64,000 bases of DNA from Antedon mediterranea (Eukaryota; Echinodermata; Crinoidea; Comatulida; Antedonidae), in assembly GCF_964355755.1 (NCBI RefSeq), contig NC_092672.1:26410501-26474500 (forward strand). Reading direction: 5' to 3'. Below the pieces are notes generated by a model. The model worked only from the letters and a program-made list of their open reading frames with translations, did no database searches and had not been told where the DNA came from. Below, in pieces: positions 1 to 14,600 of the stretch. Numbering within the stretch: the stretch's first letter is position 1; each line of letters begins with the position of its first letter. Position numbers and translations under genes: made by a program.

Positions 1-656
1 CATAGGCTTCAATGTCAATCGTAAAATTAACCCTGATAAATTATCTAAGCGTGAACAATGGTCAAATTTACAGATTGCCTAGGGTAAAGTTACCTTGGTT
101 GAATTTACCAGTCCAGTGCAAACAAGGTGGTAAAGCAAAACTGAGCATGCAATGAGATGAGATTTTGTAGTATAACCAGACTATGTACTGTAATTTGCAA
201 TTTCATCTATTAATGAAAATGCAGGCAATTATTGGAATCTCTCAAATCTGAGTCTGTTTTTGTGACAATTCTATTTACTTGATACTGTGCAATATATATA
301 TATATATATATGAGGGCGTATCAATTTGATCTCTGGTGCGCGTGCATACAACTGAGGACTAGTGCTGTTCCGCCGTACCACGCCGAGAATGTTAAAGAGT
401 CGCTATCCAATCGAGTTCGAACAATACCATGAAAGCCCCAGTGGTCTAATGGTTAGGACATCTGCATATCAAGCAGGCGGTCCGAGTTCGAGTCTCGGTT
501 GGGGCGACTTTTTCTCATTCTCACAGATTTCCTCATCTTTATCGTTTCAAATTAATTAATTAAATTTCAGTATATCACCGGGCGGTTTAGAATTAATGTT
601 CTTTGCCTATTGTGTTTATATATATATATATATATATTTTATTTCTCTAACAATAG
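1..656. other. VPS13D intron (partial) with AT microsatellites and a SINE
   Basis: No coding exon recognised before 657. Contains TA-dinucleotide runs near 291-311 and 617-638 and the tRNA-like SINE at 435-590. The peptides readable over 362-559 and 596-656 are not conserved coding sequence. Confidence 0.6.
435..506 (+). tRNA. tRNA-like sequence, anticodon ATC; head of a SINE
   Basis: A full cloverleaf can be drawn. The 7-bp acceptor pairs (5' arm GCCCCAG, 3' arm TTGGGGC with one G-T). The D arm is GTCT..GGAC. The anticodon stem is TCTGC/GCAGG with loop ATATCAA (anticodon ATC). The T arm CCGAG/CTCGG has loop TTCGAGT. A T-run typical of Pol III termination follows at 509-513. The anticodon would read GAT (Asp), but ATC is not the usual Asp anticodon. 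The 3' flank (507-590) recurs at about 32,106-32,200 together with the end of the T arm, which points to a SINE head rather than a working tRNA gene. Confidence 0.55.
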
Positions 657-3600
657 GATTATCCAGTTCCTTGTCACGACAGTCTTCCAGACTCTCTCAA
701 CAGGAGTCGGATCCATTAAGTCACATCTGTCTTCTGGATTGCATGAATCTTAGCCTTGAAGATATGGATCTGTTTCTTGGAAACTGCATTGATCATGCAG
801 ACTTTGACGCCAGAGATGAGACAGCTATGATCTTTCCGTCTATTGTTGTCTCAAGAAAGGTAAAGAAATAAAAATTAATTTATAAAGTTGAATGGGTAGA
901 ATATTTTTATGAGTTGAATAGAACAGTCAAGCAAATTCAACAATCAAAAATAGTGTATTTTAAATAACATTCTTTCTAAAATCTTAGTCTTATATAAGAT
1001 TTGTTTAACCATTGTGTTGTATTCAAACATTGAGAATAGTCTTGGCATCACCATGGCCAATATTCAATTCAATCTTCTTCTTCAATTCTTCAATCTTTTA
1101 TTTCGGAATCTCTGGTCCATAGAATAGAAGTAACATTACGTATAAATTAACAAAAAAATACTGTTATGACTATAATTACAATAAGACACACTCTCATCTC
1201 AGGATGGTATTCCAACAAGCATCTTTTACTTTGACATTGAGACTAAACATTTTCTACACATCGGGTCATATCAATTTTCTTTAAAATAGTAATAATAATG
1301 ACTAGATTTCAAATTGTGAGAACTGGTGAACTACTGTAAAAACTAGAGTGAGGAAGCATATTGCAACTTCTCTGCATACGCAAAGTGAGTTGACATGGCC
1401 TACAGTATTTACTGTAAGGTATTCGTCATTGCAAATCAAACGCTACCTGTTTAGTTAATACAGTATACTATTAAACATTTTAATTTGAATCTCAATTTGT
1501 TAAGTACTCTTTTTTTTATAGGGTCCACCGCTTCTGAAGCAAACTTGTCTGTTAAAACTCCAAGTAGAGAGGAATCTAGATGTTGACATTAGTAGAACAG
1601 GTTTGAAACTTTTAAATCAATAATACAATACATAGAAGATTTAGAATTCCCATCTTAGTGTCTTTTTTCACAAGCACATTATTTTATTGTAATACTAATT
1701 TGTTTTTCTTTAGTGCCTGACATCAGTATCAGTGGAGTGCTATCATCCGTCCACTGCTCAATTGATACGTCTCAGTATCATTTGATCAGAGGCATGCTGG
1801 ACCATAACCTAGGAGAACATTTAGAAGAATTTCAACCAATACAGCGCCCTCAAGCACCTATCAACCAGGTAAAATAAACTTTGGAGCCCAATGACTTTAT
1901 TCACTGTTTACAAGGATAACATCCTTACAATTACAGTTTAACAAATCCCAAATGATTACCACTTTTAACAGGAAATTCTTTAATATTTATTGATTTAAAT
2001 GAAATACTTTTATGTAAGAGAAATATCACAATGTGATTGCTGGTGAATTCCAGCAGTTACACTCATAGATACTATAGACCCTTCTAGACATTGTATTGTC
2101 AGCTACTCTACAAAGCTAGTTTGACACAAGTTCATTATCGCCTGGCAACATGAGAAACATGTAAGCCATGTTTTGACAACAAAATCTTCACATTCACATC
2201 TCACAACAAATCTAAAACTTTACTTTCAGACCGTTCTAAGTGGGCAAGTCTGGACAAGTTTATCTATGCATATTGATCTAATGAATGTGACCCTTGAACT
2301 CTTGGAGTCGCATAGTACAGCTGAACAACAAGAAGGCTCATTAGTAGAAATTAATTTTATCAAGTCACGATTCTCGTTTGAAAGTTTCTCTAACGAATCC
2401 AAGACGGTTGATTTGGTGTCTCACGCACTACGTGCTCACGATACAAGACAAAGAGGTAATTTCTTAATAAAAAGTTATGATCATAAATTATGCCTACTTT
2501 ATGAAAATGCTTTCACCTTTACATGTAGATCTGTAAGTAATTAAAATAAATTTTTACAGAATATTATTTCATATTTCTTAGGAAAACCTGAATCTTCATG
2601 GGGTAATGTTTTTCACGAAATTCTGACGCCCTCAAAGCATAACCAACAGGCAAGTCAGAATCCCTTACAGATGGAGCTTCACTATGCGTCACGACCCGAC
2701 CACACACGTGCCACGTTGCTTCTTAACAATATGCGGGTTATGTGTATATTAGATATTTGGCTTGCTGCTAAGGACTTTTTACTTAGTTATAATGCACAGA
2801 TGGTACTTCCACGTAAGTACATTTTTGAAGATTTGAACAATGAATTGACACAATATTAATTAATGATGATTGTTTATGATGTTTTAACATGCTTCAACAA
2901 TTAACAAGTTTAAGAGGAGTATTTTTCTAGAAAAATGCAGATTTTTTTAAGCCTTGTCACCATTTTAGGACATTTTTTAAACATAACTTGGAGTGTTAAA
3001 ATAAATCCTTGAGATTTCATATCAATCCCAGACTCAGGGGTTAATCCTAGGGTCTTCAGATTAATCCTGGGTTCTTCAGAATAATCCTGGGTCTTCAGAT
3101 TAATTCAGGGGTCTTCAGATTAATCCAGGGGTCTTCAGATTAATCCAGGGGTCTTCAGATTAATCCAGGGGTCTTCAGATTAATCCCATGGTCTTCAAAT
3201 TAATCCCAGGGTCTTCAGATTAATCCCAGGGTCTTCAGATTAATCCCAGGGTCTTCAGATTAAAGAAGAGACTACAAAATGAATTATCAATCATGGAAAC
3301 TTCTGATATTTTCTGAAAACTTATTCATAATGAATTGATTTACTCATTCAGCCGAACATAGGTATTTATACCAGCCTCCTACTGTAACAACCGGTACAAA
3401 CTCTGCCGCTGAAGGAAGACCATTTGAAGTAAAGTCTGAATCTAAATCATCAAAACAAAAAAGATCAACAACACCAATCAGTGTGGCATCTGGTATTGCT
3501 ACTAAAAGAGTGCCACCAATGCATCAGGTATGTGCATTAAAGACAATATGTACTGCATTTCACTGCTACAATACTCCACACAACTTTCAATGCTTACATT

Positions 3601-5612
3601 GGTGCAATCACCTTAAAGCAGACTTGCTCTTGAAAATGTATTTCAATTATAATTATGCCTTGCAACTCGTCATCACTAAAGCATCATAACTATACAGTTC
3701 ATCAGAACAAAGCATCTAGCACCGGTACTTAATGTATTTACCCAATAAAAAGAAAACTTTTGATATGTTAATAATGAAGATGAATAAAATGGAATTTGAA
3801 TTAAATAGAGAGAAAACAAATATTATTTATTTTTTACTCAGGTCATCAATAAATATAGGGTAAGCTAAGTTGTCGCATATCAGCTATAAAAAGCTATGTT
3901 TTTAATACATAGGCCTTAATATGTCTTTGCTTTTTACATTGCATATGGTTCTTTTTTTATATATATCGTGATAGTATTTAATTATATTAATTTGTGGCTA
4001 TGACTTAAAGATTCTTTGCAATCTTATTTTGGTGACCTACCACACACTTACATACTTGTATCTTTCAATTATTTGTCTTTGTATTAAAATGTGTGTGGTA
4101 AACGAATGAAACAAACAAAAAAACAATGTGTGGTGTGGGAAAACTTTTCTTTAATATGTATTCTTGCTGTACAAGCCTTCAAATAAGAATCTATTTTTTT
4201 TATAGAATGAAAAAACGTTTGAGTTACGTCTAAACTTTACAGAGACTGAGTTTGTGGTTGTGGAAGATCCATCATTCATTGATACAGATGCTATTATACT
4301 CAAGGTAAAATATTTAATTGAGTTTCAAATTTAGAAAAATTTGTTCTCAGTCTGGAACATTATCATAACACATGTGCTAATGCACTACTTCCACAGTCAA
4401 TTAACCCAGTGAAACAACAACACGGATACAATAAAATAAAGTTTGTAGATAGTAAACTGATGAAGTATAGCTGTGACTTGGACAAACTGTCTTGGAAAAA
4501 CGTAAGTTTTACACTAAAACCAGATGAAATTGTTTACACTTAATAATTATACCCATGTTGTTCACCAGGGTTAATTGACTGTGGATGTAAAATTACATGA
4601 GTGAGTTGAGTGGTCGCGCGGTTAAGACAGTGGAACCGTAATTACGTAGCCATAACATCGGCAGGGGTTTGAGGCTCACTGACTCCATGGTTCTGGTGGT
4701 AGAACAAGTCTTCTCGGATAAGGACTATAAACCGTAGGTCCAGTGTACACATCTAGTTCGTGTGCACTTTAAAGAACCTAGTACATCTTTCGAGACGAGT
4801 AGGGGGTTACCCCGGTGTATTTAGTACATCACAGCCATTATGGACCATTGCTTAGAGTTTGTGGTGTATGACAAAGTTAGGCGTTGGCTTGTTTTTTTTA
4901 TCAATAAGTAGAATGAGGTTACGTTTGTTACTTCCTATAATTCTTTGGAAATTTTATTCAGTAGGGTATTTGCAGTATAAGTTAAATATCTTTCTTATTT
5001 TTGATAAATTGATATAATTTCTATTTTCTTACACAATGATAAAATAGAAAATGTACCATTTAAAGGCAAAACAATAGAACAAATAACAAAAAATTGATTT
5101 AATAATCGACTGATAGTAATTTTAAATAGTTGATAAAGATAAGACTGATATTTTACTTATAATAGTTCAAACGTCCAACTGAATTAATTTCTGGCGAATA
5201 TAGGAATGATTTACCAATCAGAATTCCTGGGCTGACCTAAAAGGTATCGATTTCTGAGTATAATTCAAGGCCTTAAAAATAAGAATCTATTTCTATCTAG
5301 TTGCATCAGTAGTGTGAGTTCTTATACTTCAACTAATTCATTATCATAAGAATACATTATGTTCACATTTCCCAGGTTGCCTGTGCAGTGACCTCTCTGA
5401 AACCAGAGAGCATGTCGCATCCATTTTCGTGCACTTTACAAGAGCTTGAAGTGTTCTCTTGTCGGATGGGCTCTGAGACAAACACCGCCCTCTCTATTAT
5501 CGATCCGATCACTGTGAATGTTGAACTAAAGGCTAACCATACTCACTTACATGGACGTAGTGGAGGTTTATTGGATGCAACCCTTGACATGGATGTTCCC
5601 ACAAGCCTTGAG
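657..5612 (+). CDS. VPS13D: VPS13D exons before the UBA domain (9 exons)
   Basis: Exons at 657-859, 1522-1600, 1714-1868, 2230-2455, 2582-2812, 3352-3527, 4206-4304, 4397-4501 and 5376-5612. They encode the repeating beta-groove segments in the middle of the protein. Recognisable stretches are [37 protein letters not shown] and [20 protein letters not shown]. The exon at 3352-3527 is a lysine/serine-rich, less conserved linker. All splice sites are GT-AG and exon phases are continuous. No promoter is expected here because the gene starts outside the window. Confidence 0.92.
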
Positions 5613-8600
5613 GTAAGTTAGCACTGCAGTTACACTGGCTGCAAATGTGATAGATCTCTTTTTTGTGGAAATCATTGTATGGTTCTCAATACCAAATTCA
5701 AAATTATTTTTCAGGCCGGGAAATTCATGACAAATTTGGTTTATATTGTATTATGAAATGTTCAATAACAAAAATGAATAGAAATATAGAATCACATTTT
5801 GTTTTTTAACACTACACATTATTTCAACTTGTTATGATAACGTTTTTAAAAGTCAAGGAAAGGTCATCAAATTTTGGCTAGAAATGTCATGGAAAGTAAA
5901 TCTTGAGAAAGTACATGAACCCCGTAGCAATCTGCTGAGGTTGACACACTAGGGACTTTTAGATTTTCACGTCGACTATGTTGACTTCTACCATATTACG
6001 TCATTTTTATGATATGCGTACACCCCTACGTTCAGAATGAATACAGGACTCACCTCACACGCTAGGAAACTGGTACGTCGACTGACAGATTTGAGCACGT
6101 AAATGTCCACTTAATCTAAATGTTCATACAGTATATCTGTCGACGGGAACAGTCGACTACGACCCATGTGGATGTGGCCGTCGATTTCAAGGTCTAGGTG
6201 ACAAGCATTATTGACACATCATTTTTGTTACCTAGGTAGGTCATGCTCTGTATTATAAGTCGACCTGTCAAATAGCTCTTAATAATTACTGCTTTGAAGA
6301 TGAATTATTATGATCGTAGTATTTTGTTTATAGGTACATTTTCAAGGTCCACTTACTATCCGTGTATCTTACCATGATGTCAATCTATTTCAAAGTCTTT
6401 TGAAGTCCCTTCAAACACAAATGGTACAGTCCAACGAAACAATAGAACTTGCAGATGAGAAGAAGAAAGAGTTATTAGGTATGATAATAATCCACTACTA
6501 TTGTAGCATTTATTTTGTCCATAACAATTGGAAATTCATTTCCATTTACTACTCTATGACATTTAAAATATAAAATGTCTAAGACATTAAACAATGTTTA
6601 CACAACTATATTTATTAATATGATACCATAAATATATTTACATAAATAATTAAAGACATCTACTGTACTGTTAATTTAGAGAGGAATAATGGTGCAGTGC
6701 TGAAATTGCTAATTGTGTAATAACTTCTTTGGATTTTAGTAAACTCTTTATGCAAAATTACCTACATAGTATAATTTGTATATTGTATTATTAAAAAAAA
6801 AAAACCTACTTTGGCCATTTTTCGCAAAAAATCCCTGTACTATTTTTCCAAAAATGGCCAAAATGGGTATTTTTTTTTAATAAGCTTTTTTGTATTCAGT
6901 AATCCAAATATGGTTAATAATAAACATTTTTTTTTTTCTACAAAGTACCTAAATTACTAGAGCTTGGTTTTGCCTATAAGGATTGTATGAGAGCATTGGA
7001 AGAAAGTAACAACTCAATTGATGAAGCTGCCAATTGGCTGCTGGAGAATGCCACGCCCATCAAAGTTGTGGAGAAAAAAGAGAGCAGTGATGAAGAGAAA
7101 AAGAAACTAGAAGTTGCAGGAGTTGAGGTCCGTATAGTTTGGTATGTCTAAATATGGTAATACAAATTTACCATATATGACCATGTATAATCCCATGCTC
7201 AAGTATAATCCCATCCACTAATTTAGGCTAAATTCGGACAGAAGAATCCTACCTATATTGCAATTTTATATCCAGGCACCCCCTAGACATATAAATTATA
7301 AAATATATATTATTTTACACAATACATTTGTTATGGTATAGTCCGATCAGATAGCAAAACCAACAAATGTTTGTTGTTGTCATGACCATACATGCCCTTA
7401 CCTTACCTCGACTCTATCATTTCCTGTAGCCCTCCTCTACACAAGTCACAAGTCACATATGATATGTCATCCTTCCAACTGCGTTCTTGACTTCTTTTGT
7501 CGATTATCTGTTGTCTTCTCTTCTTGCTATATGACCTGCCCATACCCATTTTACTTCTTTTACATTATATTTCATACCTTCATTTTTTTAATGTCTTAAA
7601 TTTTTAACTAATATAATAACTTTATTTCTGTGAAACTTAGGTACGTGCAGTATCTATTTCCATCTGTCTAATTGATGACTGTCGTGATATTGACATACCA
7701 CTAATGGAGCTGTCGATGCAGAACTTGCATTTTTTCCAGAAGTTGCTACCCAGCATTGAGGGGCAGGCTAGCTGTACACTGGTGGGAGAATATTACAACC
7801 GCAGCCTATCAGGATGGGAACCTTTTCTAGAACCTTGGAAGTAGGCATATCAGACTTGTTATTTATCTACCATACAATTTGAGCTCCATTCCAATGGTTA
7901 GGAATAGCATTTTGCTAATCAAAAAAACAAGGAAAACGTTAAAAACAAACTCACACCCTTCCCACACCCTATTTAAAAAAAACATGTGAAATCACAGGGT
8001 TTTATCCAGGGAACACAGTAAGAAAACACATGAAAACCAAGATAAACTAAAAACAGATGAGATAACATTAAGCCTTGTAAAAATTTATTCACCGCCAATA
8101 ATGTTTTTTAAGAAGTGTTATAATACATTATCATTTATTTTAGGTGTAAGGGAGAATGGATCTACCAACAAAAAAGAACTTCATATCCATCAAAGCTATT
8201 CATACAAATAAAAGGTAATATTATGCACAGTAGTAAATTATCACGCTATATATTAATGTAATCGTTTTGTAATATTAACCAACACTGTGCAATCTAAACC
8301 ATTAATAAATAGTTTATCTCTGGGACATAAAAAAGCATGACATTTTGTCTGGAGAATGACAACAAAGTAACATTTATTTACCATTGTTTTTTGGAAATCG
8401 AACAATAACCACCAGGACAATATACCCACCCATTATGGACTGTACCATTGTTAAAGTATATTCATTTTTTTTTTTTTTCTTTTAGTGGATGAACGTCTGG
8501 ATTTGAATGTAACCAGTGCTTTGATAGACCTGATACAAATTACCAAAGAAAACTGGACAGAAGACTACTACAAAATGGCTTCTACAACCAAAGAAAAGTA

Positions 8601-11600
8601 AATGCTTAATGCCTCCAGTCTTCGGATTATCGTGGGCATTTCCCAATATTTTGAGTGTGCCACTAAAAGTGCAATTTCTTCTTATTGTTTTGGATATACA
8701 AAAAACATCTAGGCCCCTTTTCAGATTTAAAGAAAGTAAAAAATGCATCACTCTTTACTGTTTTTCATACAATTAACTGGCACTGGCACTGTTTATAATT
8801 TTAAACAAAAGTATTTCTTAGGCATTTGTTTCACGAATTAACAGCCTTCTATCAACTGCCAAGCCAAGCATTTTTTTATGATTTTTTACATGAAAATTTC
8901 ACTGAAACACTCGTTTAGTAAAAAAAATGTCTACTTTAATAACAAAATTATTGTAGGCCTACGTGGCTTGGCTTGAACATACAGTACACTTTTGTAAAAG
9001 TGGCACAATTTACTAAAAAACACATTACAATACTATTAGGGCGTGTGGCGCAGTGTGTTGGACATTGGACTACCGATCGTCAGACCTAGGTTCGAATCCA
9101 ACTCTTGCCGCATTGCTTGTATCCGTAGGCAAGATACTTTACTTACGTTTGCCTCTCTCCACCCAGGTGTATAAATGAGTACCCAGTTAGATCTAGACAC
9201 AACTGCGCTGGTTACCGGCTGCATTATGGGAGTATGTTTCCATACGTGTTTGATCCCAAAAAATACTGGGGTAATAATCCTTTGAGCATTATTACTCATG
9301 AAAAGGGCGCTATATAAATGTGGTATTATTATTATTATTAAATTTATAACAATTATAATTATACAAATGTAATAATAATGAGACAACCAAACAGTACCCT
9401 GCTCCAATGTACAGCCTCTACAAATCCCCATTGTCTTCAATCAACATAACATTAATGACATGTGAATTTAAATTAATACAAATAATATATAGTAATAATT
9501 TAAAAATTATATATAGCATGCCCTCTATTGTTTACCCTCGGTTTTTTTTTTCTGTTTACCCAACATTTCATTTTTTCAACTTAGGACCTCTGTGTACATC
9601 AGTTCACCAGCTGCATCTGGCATGCCCAATACTAATAGATGCAGATGCCCTAGATTTTTCAAAAAGCATACTCTACGTTTGGATTTTTTAAATAAAAATA
9701 TAACTCCCTCGGTGGCCACACTTATATAAAGTTTTTCGATATCGTTTGACCTTTGAAATAAAGACAATACAATACAAATTTTGATAAACTAAAATGTTAT
9801 CTTTTCTTTTTAGCAAACGTCATCGAAAACCATTTGTACCGTTTGCTCTACGCAACAAGACTGGTTGTTTGCTTTGTTTTGCTACAATGACAACAACACC
9901 AACAATGTAAGTTCATAGTCATAAATCAAGTAAGATCATTCTATATTCATTACTCTCCTCTATAGTGTAGAGTAAATACCCGGTGTTCTGGTCTATCACA
10001 GCCCTAGCTGTTGTTGAAAGACGAGTGAACTCTGTTTGGTAGCAGCTGGGACAACATGAATTGACCCTTAGTGAAAATGAAAATGGTCTGTGCACAATTC
10101 AGCCCTGTAGGCTGTGAGTCATCCAATTTATTTGAAACTGTACATTGCTTGTGTCATGCAATACATTCTGAAGCTAAAATTTATCTTGTTTTAGTGTTGC
10201 CACGACAACAGGTGAGGTTTCTAACAGTGAGAATGTTAGTTCGTGGATACAGGTCAAACAGGAGGAAGAGGTCACATTTCAGTTTCAGGAGAAAGATAAA
10301 ATGCGGCATAGGGTAAGATATTCCTTGAAAATTAGTATTTTCTTCTTTTTTTTTAATTCTTTACATTCAGAGGATTTTTTTTCTCTTATTTTTTTTTACA
10401 ATCATTTTTTACTAACATGTAAAATGTATGTTAACATACAGAGTACAAGAGAGCCACATATGCACCAAGTTCTGGTAAAGGTTGACGGATGGCATAAGGT
10501 ATCACCAGTGTCTGTGGATAAAGTTGGAGTGTACTTTAGACAAGCGAATCCACAAAGAAACCAAGCTTCAAATGTTGTAAGTTAACCTTTAATTAAGTAG
10601 CATGACACCACAAAGTTATGTGAGACACTATCCATGTGAAATAGATTTTGAAGTTGACACTAGCTTTAGTTAACTAATATTACAATTATAAACTACACCT
10701 TAATTTTAATAACTGAATTTACTAACATTACAGACAGATCTCTTATTCCATTTATGTTAGATGTTTATTGTTCAGCACTATACTACGTTTTTGGGAAATG
10801 CTGTTTTTATTAAAGAATAAACAGCCATTGTCACTTTGTGTCACACATTATATGTTAACTGGAAATGGTTGCATATCTGTATTCAAAGCCAAATTTGTTT
10901 TGTTACAGTTCTCCAGCAGTCACCCAGCCAGGTTAGTATTTGAAGTGACCTTAGAAGGAAATGCTAGAAAAGTGATAACAGTGAGGTCAGGTTTAATGGT
11001 AGTCAGTAGGCTTAGCATCCCAATGGAGCTCAGGGTCACAAACCCAGAATCAACTTCAGTGGGTGAGTATGTCATGTCATGTGTCCCATCCATAACAGAA
11101 CCATGTCCAACGTTGCTTAACTTTGGTCAGATCACCTAATCCAAATTTCCTCAGTTTCCAGTTACGCTTGAAGACGATAATAAATACAGTTACCTTTTTT
11201 GTCCAAATGTATACACAATTTAATACGTTTTCTTTTTTAAATCATCAATTTTTGGGTATCAAAATTAAATTATTCTTTTTCACTCTTTTAGATTATGAAA
11301 ACTTGGGAATTCTCGAGCCTAATTGTGAGGTACCCATACCGCTCCATAGAATATCATGGCATCTTCGTGCAAGACCCAAGAATGGCGGAGTGGAGTTCTG
11401 TAAACGTGCCTTCCTTTGGCAACGAGTTACAGACTCTGAAACCTTGGTGATGGAATGCAAAACACATGATGAAGAAGAAGAGGAACTTTTTAGGTGAGGT
11501 TGTTTATTTAAGGAGGTTTTTATTTTACCAATAGTAAATTAATCACTGTCCTATAAGGTAGGTGTTTCCACCACTAGAACTTGGAGTGAGTTGCCTTTGA

Positions 11601-14600
11601 ACCCATGCCATGAAAAAACAGCTTTCGTTTTTGTCAAGTCACCAGCTACTTTGACCAATTATAATGGTTCCAATTTAGAAGTTTGTTGTTGTTGAAACAA
11701 AAACAACACCTTGGCATATTAATCCCCTTTTGATGATTTATCCCTGGTGCTATACACATGATTGTGTTTTTTGTTTGTTCATATCTGTAATGTCTGTATG
11801 TATGGTGTATCAAAATAAATCAAATCAATTACTGCTGAAAATTTGTAGGTTTTGTTGTTGGGTGAAGCGAGAAGCATATCCAGTAGATCCATTAAGCAAG
11901 AGACAGCCGTCATCGATAGAACTTGCACGACGTGTTGAGACCCCTCCACAGCCAGGTCATACGTTAACACTGCTACCAACTCTGGTAATGACCAACCTGT
12001 TGCCATACGAGATTAAATACTTTGTGAAAGGAACAACAATGAAAGGAGAAATTGCTCCTGGCAAAGATCAGCCATTATATGGGGTGAGAGTGCAATTGTT
12101 ATTTTTATCACTGTTGGTATTATTATTATCCAAAACAACATCAGCACCACCGTCCAGCTCACCACCATCATCATCATTAATACCAGCATGACCACCACCG
12201 TCATCATTACCATTAGCATGACCACCACCTTCATCATAAAATATGAACACCACAATCATCACCATCATCATCATTACCATCATTACCAGCATGACCACCA
12301 CCTTCATCATTACCATTAGCATGACCACCACCTTCATCATAAAATATGAACACCACAATCATCACCATCATCATCACTGTCATCATCATTTCGATTATTA
12401 CTACTAGCATCATTATCACCACCATCATCATCACCATACCCCATTAGATTACCACCATCATTACCAGCATGACCACCATCATCATCACTACCATCATCAC
12501 TGCCATCATCACTACCATCATCATCACCACCAGCATCACCATCCATCATCACCACTATCATTACCATCATGACCACCATCATCATCACTACCATAATAAC
12601 CATCATCATCACTACCATCATCATTATCAGCAAGACCACCATCATCACAATCCATCAGCACTTCCATTATTTTTTAATTGTATTTATTTATTATCATCAC
12701 CACCATCATTACCATCATCACCACCACCACTGTACAGTAGTAATTGTCATCACAATATATGTAGCCATTGTTATTTTTCAAAACTCAAATTAATTGTGTG
12801 AACTCTTTTTCCTTCCAAGGTTGACATCAACCGTGAAGTAAGCTTCAACTTCACCATAGAAAACTTTCCAAAAGGAGCAGCAATAAATCTTCCTGCAGGA
12901 ATAGTAGATGATATGCGTGGAGATATCCAAATCTTTGACACCAAAAACAGACTTCTAGCATTGCATGCCAAGGTAGAAGTCAGGGCTTCCAGAGCATTAA
13001 AGGTATAAACCAATGATCTAATTCATTAATACAATTCTGATGAATGACTGAGTAGTGAGTGGTTAAGACAGTACAACCATAATATGTAGCCATAACATCT
13101 GCAATGGTTTGAGGCTCACTCTCTCTATGATTCTGGTGGTATAGTCTTCTCGGATAATAATAAACTGTAGGTCCCAGTGTACAAAAACTACTTGTGTTAA
13201 AGAACATTGTACATTTTGAGATAAGTAGATGGTTTGTATACACAGCTACTTCCACACACAGCCATGCATCATAGTCCTGTACGCTCCTCTCTGAGAACTG
13301 AAGAGGTCACCCACCCAAGAATGTATAATAACAAATGATGATTATCATAAATACTTAAATACAGCTATTGTTCACATTTAGATATCAAAATATTGTCCAA
13401 TATAGATTAATTAATGAATAACATTACAGATTACAGTCCTTTTTTTTCAATTACTTTTGATACAGTGTCTAATCTCTGCACCTTATTGGCTTATCAACAA
13501 GTCAGGACTACCGCTAATCTTTAAGCAACATGAAGGTGATGATGAGTCTGCTGGACAGTTTGAAGAACATGAAGCAGCAAGGAGCATGTCACCACTTCTG
13601 TACTCCTTCTCAGATTTTGAGAAGCCATACAAGTAAGTATGATGGTAGTGAATTGATTTTAAACAATGTTTAACAGGACCATGCCTTTAATTCTGTACTC
13701 TGTATACTGTAACTATCCTTCATTGTTCTTCTTTTTCTGATAATTATAATGTATACTGATATACTTATAGATATATATATATAGATTTCTTCTATCTAGC
13801 GCTTAGATTTATATGTTACACTTTTCAAGTACTTGCCTCCTCTAAGGTCAGGTTATGTCTGTGCAGCCGATTAAGGACCTCTCCTCTGTCTACTCACAGT
13901 ACCTGTCTAGAAAGATGTACTTGGTTCTTGGAGCACATTTGTTTGTGTACACAGAACCTACATTTGATTGAATTGAAATATTTTATTTATACTGGGCGAC
14001 CTCTTCAGTCAAAGACTGGTCTCCCAGAGGGCCCAGTTATAATCAGTGGCTGTGATGTACTAATACACCGGGGTAACCCCCTACTCGTCTCGAAAGATGT
14101 ACTAGGTTCTTTAAAGTACACATGAGCTAAATGTGTACACTGGACCTACAGTTTATAATCCTTATCCGAAAAGACTCGTTCTACCACCAGAACAATGGAG
14201 TGAGTGTGCCAATAACACTTTACAATATTATGGTTATTTAATACCACTTACTGTACTAGTGGTAAAGTATCCCCAAACTTACTGTGAAAGGTAGGTAATT
14301 GATCATTAATTCTTTTTCAAATTTATTTTCTAGATGTCAAATGCGGCTTGGTAAAGGATTTGCCGGACATGAAGGTCGACCTTATTGGTGTAGTGACTTC
14401 TCCTTGGATAGAGGTACTGGAGTTCGCTCACTAAGACTCTTGCAAAACAATGGAAGACCACAAAAGTAAGTTGTACTGACAACAATATTTATCTATCATC
14501 TATTGTATGCCTTAAGCTCTGTCTACACTATCAAACTGTATGTGACAAATAAAATGTGATGCGCCCATTATGGAGATGATGTCATATCAGTACCATATTT

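Noticed and set aside
9036-9440. Minus-strand 134-aa ORF
   Set aside because: It reads antisense through a tRNA-derived SINE and an ATT microsatellite. Related SINE copies exist at 19,140 and 63,676.
12013-12801. Histidine-rich and methionine/valine/aspartate-rich ORFs on both strands
   Set aside because: All come from the CAT/CAC microsatellite in a VPS13D intron.
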